Source: a virus
Length of the DNA stretch: 38,025 nucleotides
IMG/VR virus record: IMGVR_UViG_3300044695_006068
Span: 1 to 38,025 of that record
Strand: one strand, 5' to 3'
A model generated the notes under the pieces. That model saw nothing but the letters and a program-made list of their open reading frames with translations, searched no databases and had not been told where the DNA came from. The translations under genes and the position numbers were made by a program. Of the stretch, positions 30,536-37,250 are shown in pieces. Within the stretch, counting starts at the first letter, position 1. The number at the start of each line of letters is the position of its first letter.

Positions 30536-31176
30536 GCCGCGGCCCCCTCGCCCTGCCGCGCCTGCTCATACGCCCCAGCGCGCAGTTCCTGGTAGCGCTC
30601 CAGCCACGCGGCGGCCCAGTCGTCGTGCGTCATGCCGCCGCCGTCGCGCAGGTGCAGCCAGTCGGCGGGCTGGATGCCGGCCAGCACTTCCCAGGGCAGC
30701 CCGCCGGGGTGCATCAGGTCGCGGCGTTCGGTGGCCAGGGCCACCAGGTCGCCGTGGCGGATCAGCTCGCGGCCCGCGTGGTGCGCTTCCAGCAGGCCCC
30801 ATTCGGCCAGCAACATGCTCTGCACCGTGTCTTCGAGCGCATCCCAGTGGTCGGCGTCCAGGGCCTGCACCGCGCGCAGCGCCAGCAGCTGCTTGACGGG
30901 CGAGGTCATGTCGCCGATCAGGCACTCGTGCGCGTCGTGGCACAGGGCGGCCAGCAGCGTCTCGCAGTGGGTGACGCCCAGGTCGCGCTCGAGGATCTGG
31001 CACACGTGCAGGCTGTGCTCGGCCACGCTGTACAGCCGGTGCGTGTGGCCGTTGAAGCGATTGATCTTGGCCAGCGCCTCGGCCGCTTCGCTGGGGCTCA
31101 GGCCGGTCTTGGCGCGGCCGTTGGTGACTGCGCGCAGGTCCACCACGCGGCCGTGGCTTGTGAGAATCCAGGTCAT
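30532..31176 (-). CDS. HD-domain phosphohydrolase (YfbR-like)
   Basis: A 214-residue protein with HD-domain metal motifs: RLYSVAEHSLHV (first His), LAALCHDAHECLIGD (HD) and a later Asp in ALDADHWDALED. The SPVKQLL motif after the HD pair resembles the YfbR/5'-nucleotidase class that hydrolyses nucleoside monophosphates. It may supply or balance nucleotides during phage DNA synthesis. The ATG at 31176 overlaps the stop of the previous gene. Confidence 0.8.
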   Translation of the reverse strand: MTWILTSHGRVVDLRAVTNGRAKTGLSPSEAAEALAKINRFNGHTHRLYSVAEHSLHVCQILERDLGVTHCETLLAALCHDAHECLIGDMTSPVKQLLALRAVQALDADHWDALEDTVQSMLLAEWGLLEAHHAGRELIRHGDLVALATERRDLMHPGGLPWEVLAGIQPADWLHLRDGGGMTHDDWAAAWLERYQELRAGAYEQARQGEGAAA

Positions 31177-31649
31177 AGCCACGCCCCCAGCACCGGGCGC
31201 CGCGCAGGCTTCGGCTGCGGTTGCAGCGCGCAGTTCAAGACCCGTGCAGCGTCCAGCCACAGATCCAGGCCGCCGTCCCGGCCTTCGATACTGGAGCCCT
31301 GCAGCCGCACCACGCCGTGCACGTGTGCGTGGGCCAGCAGGCGCTGCTTTGCCGCATCGGCGTCGGCCGAGGCCTGCTCGGCGGTGTCAGCGGGTTGCAG
31401 CCACAGCAGGGCGTGCAGCAGCTTGCCGTTACGAGCCGCGCCAGCGGCGGTGGGTTGTTTCGCCACCACGTGCAGCATGGGCTTGGCCGGGCCGCCATTC
31501 GCGTTTGGAATGACGACCGCATACACCGCCACCAGGGCGGCCGAGACTTGCACCTCGCCCGACCGCGGGCGGCTGATCCAGTCAGCCAGCACTTCGCGCG
31601 GCGCGGCCCGCAGGCCGTCGTGCGGGGCGGGGGGCATGAAGGCGCTCAT
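31173..31649 (-). CDS. Phage early protein, unknown
   Basis: A 158-residue protein (MSAFMPPAPHDGLRAAPREV). Predicted mixed fold, with AALVAVYAVVIPNANGG and KLLHALLWLQPADTAE. No family recognised. Start and stop overlap both neighbours by four bases (ATGA), consistent with coupled translation. Confidence 0.5.
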   Translation of the reverse strand: MSAFMPPAPHDGLRAAPREVLADWISRPRSGEVQVSAALVAVYAVVIPNANGGPAKPMLHVVAKQPTAAGAARNGKLLHALLWLQPADTAEQASADADAAKQRLLAHAHVHGVVRLQGSSIEGRDGGLDLWLDAARVLNCALQPQPKPARRPVLGAWL

Positions 31650-32014
31650 CGCCCCGCCTCCACCTGGGCCAGCTGCACGCGCAGCTCGCTGATGTAGCTG
31701 CGGTGGCTTGCGATCAGCAGCGGGATGTCCCGCGCCTCGCCCTGGAGGAACTCAACGTCGCGCTCGGCGCCGTCAATGAGCCGACGCAGATACCAGGCTT
31801 TGATGCCCTGGCGCAGGCGCTGCGACCAAGGGCGCGGCACGCCCATGGCAGCCGCCGCAGCGGCCGGCGCGCCCGTGAGGCCCTCGAGCTCGATCCAGTG
31901 GATCAGCGCGACCGCCCCGATGACCGCCAGGATCAGGCAGAGCAGGAATTCATACGCCGCGGCGGCGCGGCGCTCGGCCCGGGTGGGCGCGTGGGGGACG
32001 ACAGGCACCGACAT
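31646..32014 (-). CDS. Membrane protein, first gene of leftward operon
   Basis: A 122-residue protein with one transmembrane segment (AYEFLLCLILAVIGAVALIH, about 20-40) and a cytoplasmic coiled coil (DGAERDVEFLQGEARDIPLL). GGGAG precedes the ATG. It is the first gene after the leftward promoter at 32062-32090, so it is probably expressed early and strongly. Such position is used by exclusion or host-shutoff proteins, but this is inference only. Confidence 0.6.
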   Translation of the reverse strand: MSVPVVPHAPTRAERRAAAAYEFLLCLILAVIGAVALIHWIELEGLTGAPAAAAAAMGVPRPWSQRLRQGIKAWYLRRLIDGAERDVEFLQGEARDIPLLIASHRSYISELRVQLAQVEAGR

Positions 32015-32061
32015 CGCAACTCCCGCCCCCTGCTGCGCAGTTGTCGTGGGGCTGGATGCGG

Positions 32062-32100
32062 ACTGTAGCGATGCTTTTGCGTGTCGTCAATAGCAATGCT
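32062..32100 (-). promoter_or_regulatory. Leftward early promoter pL with two operators
   Basis: On the minus strand, -35 TTGACG (32085-32090) and -10 TACAGT (32062-32067) are 17 bases apart, close to sigma-70 consensus. Operator TAGCGATGCT (32066-32075) covers the -10 and TAGCAATGCT (32091-32100) abuts the -35. The first gene starts about 50 bases downstream at 32014. A repressor bound at both operators would shut the whole leftward operon. Confidence 0.75.
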
Positions 32101-32179
32101 TCAACGTCGGGCATACCAAGGCGACCATACCCAGGTTGCGCCCGCTATGGTCGACTTCTGGATTGATGAGCAAACGCGC

Positions 32180-32209
32180 AAATCCCGACCCCGCAAAGGG
32201 TCAGGGTTT
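32180..32209 (-). terminator. Possible terminator of repressor transcript
   Basis: AAATCCCGACCC (32180-32191) pairs with GGGTCAGGGTTT (32198-32209) with one mismatch, around a 6-base loop. It lies just past the repressor stop in the leftward direction. The U-run on the minus strand is short (TTTG), so strength is doubtful. Confidence 0.3.
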
Positions 32210-32253
32210 GCTTCGGTTACGTGCTCGCCAGGAGGCGAGAGAATGCACGGTTG

Positions 32254-32706
32254 CTATGCGACTGCCCGGCGATTGCCGTTTGGTCGTTGAGCGGCAAATT
32301 GCTTTGCAGTGCCCTCGATCAACGAGCGTTGATCCGGTGTCAGATCACGCCATTCGTCCGGCGTCAACTGATCGAAGGGCCAGGGAATGCCGTAAACCAC
32401 CGGCGCCGGCTCCTGCACCTGCACCGTAAGACTGTGCCCATTCATGGTCACCGGCTGCAGCAACAACGAAGCGCGCCGGGCCAGCGCGGCCCAGGTGGGA
32501 CTGATGCGATCCAGCGTCACGCCGAAGGCCTCAGCGTAGATCACCGCCGCCTCCATGTTCACCGGCCGGCGCTCATGCATGTGCTGGCTGAGCATTGATT
32601 CGCCGCCGGGCAGCTTGTGCTGGCGCGCGAACGCTTTCTTCTCTCGGCCGTCCATCAATTCGCGCAGTGCGCGGGCCTCGAATTCGGTGCTGGCCTTCTG
32701 CTTCAT
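32254..32706 (-). CDS. CI-like HTH repressor
   Basis: A 150-residue protein. Residues 20-72 form an XRE-like helix-turn-helix (KAFARQHKLPGGESMLSQHM, MEAAVIYAEAFGVTLDRISP). The C-terminal 50 residues (WPFDQLTPDEWRDLTPDQRS) resemble a helical dimerisation tail seen in small phage repressors; there is no S24 self-cleavage domain, so induction may not need RecA-driven cleavage. The start lies one base from an operator at 32708-32717, so it can control itself. It is divergent from the Cro-like gene, the standard switch layout. Confidence 0.8.
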   Translation of the reverse strand: MKQKASTEFEARALRELMDGREKKAFARQHKLPGGESMLSQHMHERRPVNMEAAVIYAEAFGVTLDRISPTWAALARRASLLLQPVTMNGHSLTVQVQEPAPVVYGIPWPFDQLTPDEWRDLTPDQRSLIEGTAKQFAAQRPNGNRRAVA

Positions 32707-32707
32707 G

Positions 32708-32767
32708 TAGCGATGCTATCCAGGCATCGGGATAGCATGGCTTTACAGCGCCGCAAAAGCAATGCTA
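32708..32767. promoter_or_regulatory. Switch region: three operators
   Basis: Copies of AGCNATGCT lie at 32708-32717 (TAGCGATGCT), 32733-32742 (TAGCATGGCT, reverse orientation) and 32758-32767 (AGCAATGCTA). The centre-to-centre spacing is 25 bases for both pairs, the same as between the two pL copies. The leftmost sits against the repressor start; the others flank the rightward promoter. Divergent genes share this 72-base region. Confidence 0.78.
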
Positions 32768-32771
32768 CAGT
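32742..32771 (+). promoter_or_regulatory. Rightward early promoter pR
   Basis: TTTACA (32742-32747) and TACAGT (32766-32771) are spaced by 18 bases. Operators cover the -10 and the upstream edge of the -35. The -10 hexamer is the same as in pL. The Cro-like ATG at 32779 lies 8 bases after the -10, so the mRNA may begin at or near the start codon. Confidence 0.7.
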
Positions 32772-32778
32772 GCGCGCC

Positions 32779-33078
32779 ATGGAAAACAGCCATCCCGTGG
32801 CAGCGGCCTGTGCGAAGTTCGGCAGCGCGGCTGCTCTTGCAAAGCAGATGGGCGTGACGCCCGGCATGGTCAGCCAGTGGATCAACGGACGCCGCCCTGT
32901 GGCCCACGATTCGTGCGCAGCCATCGAACGCGCCACCCAAGGCGCCGTCACCGTCGAGGTGCTGCGCCCCGATGCCGCCTGGAGCCGCATCCCCGACCCC
33001 GCCTGGCCGCACCCGGCCGGCAGGCCCGTGATTGACGTCGCACGGCCGGTGTCGGCTGTGGCGCAGGAGGGGGCATGA
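32779..33078 (+). CDS. Cro/YdaS-like regulator
   Basis: A 99-residue protein. Residues 10-62 (CAKFGSAAALAKQMGVTPGM, VSQWINGRRPVAHDSCAAIE) form a YdaS/Cro-type helix-turn-helix, followed by ERATQGAVTVEVLRPDAAW, typical of YdaS relatives. The last 35 residues are Pro-rich. It is the first gene rightward from pR. Likely lowers repressor synthesis and favours lytic growth. The ATG is chosen by the promoter and family start; the mRNA is probably leaderless, so no ribosome-binding site is expected. Confidence 0.82.
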   Translation: MENSHPVAAACAKFGSAAALAKQMGVTPGMVSQWINGRRPVAHDSCAAIERATQGAVTVEVLRPDAAWSRIPDPAWPHPAGRPVIDVARPVSAVAQEGA

Positions 33079-33329
33079 GCATGCCGCGTCATGGCGTCAA
33101 GGCGCCCCGGGCCCGCAAGCACAGCCAGTGGCTGGCGTGGATGGCACAGGTTGCCGCCGCCAGAGCACAGGCGCGGTACGAGCCGTTGCCGGCCGCAACG
33201 CTAAGCACCTCGCTGGACTTCGTCGGCCGCGCTACGTCGTTCCTGGACGCAGTGCAGAGCTTCCGCCTGCAGACATTGACCGCAGATGCTCTGCGCAATC
33301 GCGCGCCCGTTCGCGCTCGTCGGGCGTGA
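33075..33329 (+). CDS. Small protein after cro, unknown (CII position)
   Basis: Eighty-four residues (MSMPRHGVKAPRARKHSQWL). The ATG overlaps the Cro-like stop (ATGA). The protein is basic and helical at the start, and the end (ALRNRAPVRARRA) is Arg-rich. The position is that of lambda cII, but no cII-like helix-turn-helix is clear. Its last 98 bases overlap the opposite-strand gene at 33232-33537, so one of the two may be shorter than drawn. Confidence 0.4.
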   Translation: MSMPRHGVKAPRARKHSQWLAWMAQVAAARAQARYEPLPAATLSTSLDFVGRATSFLDAVQSFRLQTLTADALRNRAPVRARRA

Positions 33330-33537
33330 GCATGGCCCAGAGCGACAGCGCGTCGGCCTGCTCGATCAACGTGACGATGTCGCGCTGCAGATCGGCCGGC
33401 GTGGCCGGCAGCTTCAGCAAGGCCAGCAGCACCGGCATCACGCCGGCCATCCAGACCAGCTGCCCGGCCAGCTCGCGCTCGATCGCGCGCAGGCGCTGCT
33501 CCAGCGCGGCATCGCGCTGGTCGTCGTTGTTGTCCAT
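33232..33537 (-). CDS. Small leftward protein, unknown
   Basis: A 101-residue protein (MDNNDDQRDAALEQRLRAIE). Helical start, a hydrophobic segment (LVWMAGVMPVLLALLKLPA, about 30-48) and a helix with a Leu/Trp pattern (IVTLIEQADALSLWAMLTPD). AGGAGG lies 7 bases before the ATG, strong support for translation. It is the only leftward gene in this part and overlaps the rightward gene 33075-33329 tail to tail. Possibly a regulator made during lysogeny; unproven. Confidence 0.55.
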   Translation of the reverse strand: MDNNDDQRDAALEQRLRAIERELAGQLVWMAGVMPVLLALLKLPATPADLQRDIVTLIEQADALSLWAMLTPDERERARDCAEHLRSMSAGGSSALRPGTT

Positions 33538-33722
33538 GGGCGCCCTCCTGGCGGCACTGGTTGGGGTGAGAGCCGCCATTGTCAGCCGGGCAGGGCGCCC
33601 GCCCTTCGTCGCCCCCGATCCCTCCCTGCCCGGTGCCCATGGCCGGGTTTCTGCGCCACGCTGGCCGGCCGTGATGCCGGCTGCCCGGCCGGTGCCTGTG
33701 GGTACCGTCTCCCCTGCATGCG

Positions 33723-33746
33723 GCCCGGCCGGGCGGCGCGTTTTTT
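33723..33746 (+). terminator. Candidate intrinsic terminator
   Basis: GCCCGGCCGGGC (33723-33734), a perfect palindrome, is followed by GGCGCG and TTTTTT (33741-33746). It lies in the intergenic stretch 33538-33769, which otherwise shows no gene. It would end rightward transcripts from pR before the replication genes unless antiterminated. The symmetric stem leaves little room for a loop, so confidence is limited. Confidence 0.35.
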
Positions 33747-33769
33747 CTTCCACGCTCGGAGCCTGACGC

Positions 33770-34039
33770 ATGAAGCTCACCGAGGAAATCAAGGTGCGCC
33801 TGGACGACCAGACCGCCGAGCTCTTCCGCCGCCGGGCGCACGCGGCCGGCTGCACGGCCGGCGAGCTGCTGCGTGATCTGGTGTGCAACCTCGAGCACGG
33901 AAAGACCTGGGGAGAACATGTGGCCCATGTTCGGCGCACCGCCGTCACCCGTGAAGGCCCGCTGCCGGCCCGGCTGCATGTGTTCCCGCCGCCGGGCGAC
34001 GGGACTGGTGAGTACCCTCAAGTTCGCGGGGCTGCGTGA
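33770..34039 (+). CDS. Arc-like ribbon-helix-helix protein
   Basis: An 89-residue protein. KVRLDDQTAELFRRRAHAAG and CTAGELLRDLVCNLEHGKTW are a typical ribbon-helix-helix pattern (strand, then two helices). Such proteins bind DNA as dimers and often regulate phage or plasmid genes. The C-terminal 40 residues are less structured. Its stop overlaps the next ATG (TGATG). Confidence 0.65.
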   Translation: MKLTEEIKVRLDDQTAELFRRRAHAAGCTAGELLRDLVCNLEHGKTWGEHVAHVRRTAVTREGPLPARLHVFPPPGDGTGEYPQVRGAA

Positions 34040-34299
34040 TGGCAGGCCGCACGCAGACACCGGGCCTGGTGCGCCACCGCGCCTTCGAAGCCAAGGTGAA
34101 CCGGCAGTACCTCACCCGCACCGGCCGCCTGGCCCGCCTGGCCAAGATCGAGCCTGATGCGTCGGGCGATGACATCCTGCACTTCGAGTACATCGACCCG
34201 CCGCCTCAGCCCGACGCGCTCGGTCCGACCAAGACCCGCAAGGACGGGTTCCAGATGCACGAGCGCGTGGCCTCGCGCTTGATGTTGCGGGTGGATTGA
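34039..34299 (+). CDS. Small phage protein, unknown
   Basis: Eighty-six residues (MAGRTQTPGLVRHRAFEAKV), basic in its first half with ILHFEYIDPPPQPDALGPTK in the second. Starts 1 base into the previous stop. No family recognised. It precedes the primase-helicase gene by 13 bases and may belong to the replication unit. Confidence 0.5.
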   Translation: MAGRTQTPGLVRHRAFEAKVNRQYLTRTGRLARLAKIEPDASGDDILHFEYIDPPPQPDALGPTKTRKDGFQMHERVASRLMLRVD

Positions 34300-34312
34300 G
34301 GCGAGCCGCGCG

Positions 34313-36739
34313 ATGACACAGGAAGCCTTGATGCAGCCGCTGCTGGACAACCTGCCCGCCGCCATGCGGGCGCTGGACCAGTGGCTGGTCTGGCGCTTCG
34401 AAACCTACCCCGGCGACAAGAAGCCGCGCAAGGTGCCCTACTACTGCAGCGGGCGCAAGCGCCGCGGTGAGCAGGGCAGCGCCGAAGACCGCGCCCAGCT
34501 GGCCGGCTTTGCCCAAGCGCGGGCGCTGGTGGACACCGGGCGCTTCGATGGGCTGGGGTTCGCCTTCCTGCCCGGCGACGGGCTCATCGGCATCGACATC
34601 GACGCCGCCATCGACGCCGACACCGGCGAGGTGGCGCCGCACTGCCTGCGCATCATCGAGCAGTGCGCCAGCTACACCGAGCGCAGCCCCAGCGGCCGGG
34701 GCGTGCACATCATCGTGGCCGGCCACACGCAGACCTTCAAGGACAACGCGATCGGCGTCGAGGTGTTCTGCGGCCGACAGTTCTTCACCTGCACCGGCGA
34801 GCGCTGGGCCGGCACGCCGGCCGAGGTGGGCCCGATCACGCCGCAGACGCTGGCGATGTTGCGCGAGCTGGTCAAGCCAGCGCGCGACCAGGCGCCGCGC
34901 GCCGCTGCACCACGCCCCGCCACGCCCGCCGCCGATGACCTGGGCCGCCGGCTCGAATCCGCGCTGCTGCAGCTGGACAGCGACATGCCGCACGACGACT
35001 GGGTCGAGGTGGGCATGGCGCTCAAGGCCGCGCTGGGCGAAGGCGGCCTCCGGCTGTGGGACTGGTGGAGCAGCAAGGGCAGCAAGTACCCGGGGCACGA
35101 GGTGCTGGCGCGCAAGTGGGCCAGCTTCCGCGGCCAGGGCATCACCGAGGCCACCATCTTCCGCCGCGCCATCGACGCCGGCTGGGCCCCGCCGCGCAGC
35201 CGCGGCCCCCTGCGCGCACCGCCGCCGCCGCAGGACGCGCCCGACCTGCAGGACGACGGTGCAGCCGGCGACGACCAGGCCGACGACGCACCCGACTACC
35301 ACGCCGACCCCGAAGGCGCCGAAGCGGCCGAAGCCCGATCTACCCCTGCGTCCGGCTCCGCGCCGGGTGGCAGGCGCAAGCCCTGCAACAACCTGCCCCC
35401 GGCGCTGGACGCGCTGCTGCTGCGCAACAGCGAAGGCGGGGTGGCCGATTGCCGTGAAAACGTCTTCCTGACGCTGAAGCACCACCCGGAGCTCACCGGC
35501 CTGGTGGCCTTCGACGAGTTTGCCTACCGCGTGCTCAAGACGCGCACCACGCCCTGGGGCAGCGAGCCGGGCGAGTGGGCCACCGACGACGACTACAGCC
35601 TGGGCTACTGGCTCGCCACGCAGATACGCCTGCGCGTGCGGGCTGAGGCCACGCTGGCGGCCGGCGTGGCCATGGCCGCCACGGACAACAAGTTCCACCC
35701 GGTGCGCCAGTACCTGGACAACCTGCCCGCCTGGGATGGCATCGACCGCCTCACGCACTGGCTGCACGAGTGCGTGGGCGCGGCCGACACCACCTACACG
35801 CGCCTGATCGGCCCGTGGTTCGTGATGAACATGGTGCGCCGCATCCGCCAGCCGGGCTGCCAGGCCGACTACATGATCGTGCTCGAGGGCAAGCAGGGCA
35901 AGCGCAAGAGCACCAGTCTGCGCACCCTGGTGGGCCGCGACGACTGGTTTGCCGACACGCCCATCCGCATCGGCGACAAGGACGCGCTGCTCAATCTGGC
36001 GGGGAAGTGGCTGTACGAGATCGCCGAGTTGGACAGCTTCAGCCGCGCCGAAACCACCGCCGTCAAGCAGTACCTCACCAGCCGCATCGACCGCGTGCGC
36101 GAGCCCTTTGCGCGCCGCCCGGCTGACCGCCCGCGCAGCTGCGTCTTCGCCGGCACCACCAACCAGGACGAGTACAGCAAAGACAGCACCGGTGCGCGCC
36201 GCTTCTGGCCCGTGGCCTGCGACGACGAGATCAACCTCGACAAGCTGGCCGCCGACCGCGACCAGATGTTTGCCGAGGCCATCGCCCGCCTGGCCAGCGA
36301 CGACGCCGAAACCCGGCGCTGCTGGCCCACGCGCGAGGAAGAACAGCGCTACCTCGTCCCCGAGCAAGAGCGCCGCGAGATCGGCGATCCGTGGTTTGAG
36401 CGCATCGCATCGTGGGTGGACAGCAGCGCCCGCTTCGGTGAGGCCCACACCGAAGCCTGTGAGCGCGACAGCTTCACCACGCACGAGCTGCTGGTGTACT
36501 GCCTCGGCGTGCCCAGCGACCGCATCGACGGTGCCCGCCAGATGAGCACGCGCGTGGGCATCGCCATGCACAAGCTCGGCTGGACCAAGAAGCGCGATGC
36601 CCATGGCGCCAGGCTCTGGCGCTACGTCCGTCCAACCTCGAAGCCGGGGCAGGGCGCGGACGATCAGAACGCGGTGGGTGGTCCCACCAGCGAGCCGCAG
36701 GCCGGTGGTCCGGCCGAGGAAACGCTCGATGAATTCTGA
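34313..36739 (+). CDS. Primase-polymerase / VirE-type helicase
   Basis: An 808-residue replication protein. Residues about 20-175 form an archaeo-eukaryotic primase-polymerase (GIDIDAAIDADTG near 92, SPSGRGVHIIVAG near 125, VEVFCGRQFFTCTG near 149). About 215-290 (DWVEVGMALKAALGEGGLRL, KYPGHEVLARKWASFRGQGI) is a PriCT-like helical domain. From about 390 a VirE-type superfamily 3 helicase has Walker A EGKQGKRKST near 525, YEIAELDSFS (Walker B) and VFAGTTNQDEYSKDSTGARR (sensor). It should prime and unwind phage DNA at the origin. GAGGCGAG precedes the ATG. A copy of the GTCCAACC repeat lies within its 3' end. Confidence 0.92.
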   Translation: MTQEALMQPLLDNLPAAMRALDQWLVWRFETYPGDKKPRKVPYYCSGRKRRGEQGSAEDRAQLAGFAQARALVDTGRFDGLGFAFLPGDGLIGIDIDAAIDADTGEVAPHCLRIIEQCASYTERSPSGRGVHIIVAGHTQTFKDNAIGVEVFCGRQFFTCTGERWAGTPAEVGPITPQTLAMLRELVKPARDQAPRAAAPRPATPAADDLGRRLESALLQLDSDMPHDDWVEVGMALKAALGEGGLRLWDWWSSKGSKYPGHEVLARKWASFRGQGITEATIFRRAIDAGWAPPRSRGPLRAPPPPQDAPDLQDDGAAGDDQADDAPDYHADPEGAEAAEARSTPASGSAPGGRRKPCNNLPPALDALLLRNSEGGVADCRENVFLTLKHHPELTGLVAFDEFAYRVLKTRTTPWGSEPGEWATDDDYSLGYWLATQIRLRVRAEATLAAGVAMAATDNKFHPVRQYLDNLPAWDGIDRLTHWLHECVGAADTTYTRLIGPWFVMNMVRRIRQPGCQADYMIVLEGKQGKRKSTSLRTLVGRDDWFADTPIRIGDKDALLNLAGKWLYEIAELDSFSRAETTAVKQYLTSRIDRVREPFARRPADRPRSCVFAGTTNQDEYSKDSTGARRFWPVACDDEINLDKLAADRDQMFAEAIARLASDDAETRRCWPTREEEQRYLVPEQERREIGDPWFERIASWVDSSARFGEAHTEACERDSFTTHELLVYCLGVPSDRIDGARQMSTRVGIAMHKLGWTKKRDAHGARLWRYVRPTSKPGQGADDQNAVGGPTSEPQAGGPAEETLDEF

Positions 36740-36955
36740 TCTCGTCCAACCTCCGTCCAACCTCCGTCCAACCTCTGCGCAAGGTTGGACGGGCGGTTTT
36801 TGCCTCGGTGGCAGGGTGCCGTCCAACCTCGTCCAACCTGCCTCACGTGCACATGCGTGTGTGCGTGGGGGCGCGCGGACGCCCGCACGCCCCCGCACGC
36901 CCCCGCAGGGGCGCGCACAGGGGGAAAGGGGTTGGACGAGGTTGGACGGTTGGAC
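36630..36955. repeat. GTCCAACC iteron array, candidate origin
   Basis: Forward copies at 36630, 36744, 36755, 36766, 36821 and 36831; reverse copies GGTTGGAC at 36783, 36930, 36940 and 36948; one more at 37207. Three forward copies stand exactly 11 bases apart, about one helix turn. Most forward copies lie left and most reverse copies right, so the array is roughly symmetrical about 36880. It fills 36740-36986, a stretch without a gene, right after the primase-helicase. Iterons near a replication gene suggest an origin; an operator cluster is the alternative. Confidence 0.65.
36764..36801 (+). terminator. Intrinsic terminator made of iteron copies
   Basis: CCGTCCAACCT (36764-36774) pairs perfectly with AGGTTGGACGG (36782-36792) around the 7-base loop CTGCGCA, and five T follow at 36797-36801. 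It lies 25 bases after the primase-helicase stop and could end that transcript. The stem is built from one forward and one reverse iteron, so protein binding and termination might compete. Confidence 0.65.
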
Positions 36956-37034
36956 GAGAGAGCAAAGAGCACCACAACACAGCACCATGCAACAGCAAGG
37001 CCAAGGCAGCAAGGCAGCAAGCCTGCGATCCACC

Positions 37035-37250
37035 ATGCCGCAGACCGCCGAGCTTGTCGACTGGCTGCGGGCCGAACTGGGCAAGCAGGCAGCCGACCGC
37101 ATCGTGCTGAAGGGCAAGCAGGGCCGGGGCGGCTTCTACGCCGCTGAGATCGGGCCGGATGGCGTGCTGCGCGAGTTCGGCAGCACGGTCAGCGGCCGGC
37201 GGGTGCGGTTGGACGGGCAGGGGGGGTTGGTGTGGGGGGCGGCGCCGTGA
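37035..37250 (+). CDS. Small phage protein, unknown
   Basis: Seventy-one residues from the ATG at 37035 (MPQTAELVDWLRAELGKQAA), or 87 from the ATG at 36987. The C-terminal GRGGFYAAEIGPDGVLREFG is strand-rich. The frame stays open upstream to 36597, but that part crosses the iteron array and is not convincing. It ends with GTGA, overlapping the next gene. Confidence 0.6.
   Translation: MPQTAELVDWLRAELGKQAADRIVLKGKQGRGGFYAAEIGPDGVLREFGSTVSGRRVRLDGQGGLVWGAAP

Noticed and set aside
32081-32598. Rightward open frames in the pL and repressor region
   Set aside because: They cross the operators and lie opposite the repressor gene, with no ribosome-binding site or recognisable domain.
36740-36986. 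CRISPR array or long N-terminal extension of the 37035 gene
   Set aside because: Repeat units are 8-11 bases in both orientations with irregular spacing, unlike CRISPR. The open frame upstream to 36597 has no start site and reads through the terminator and iterons.
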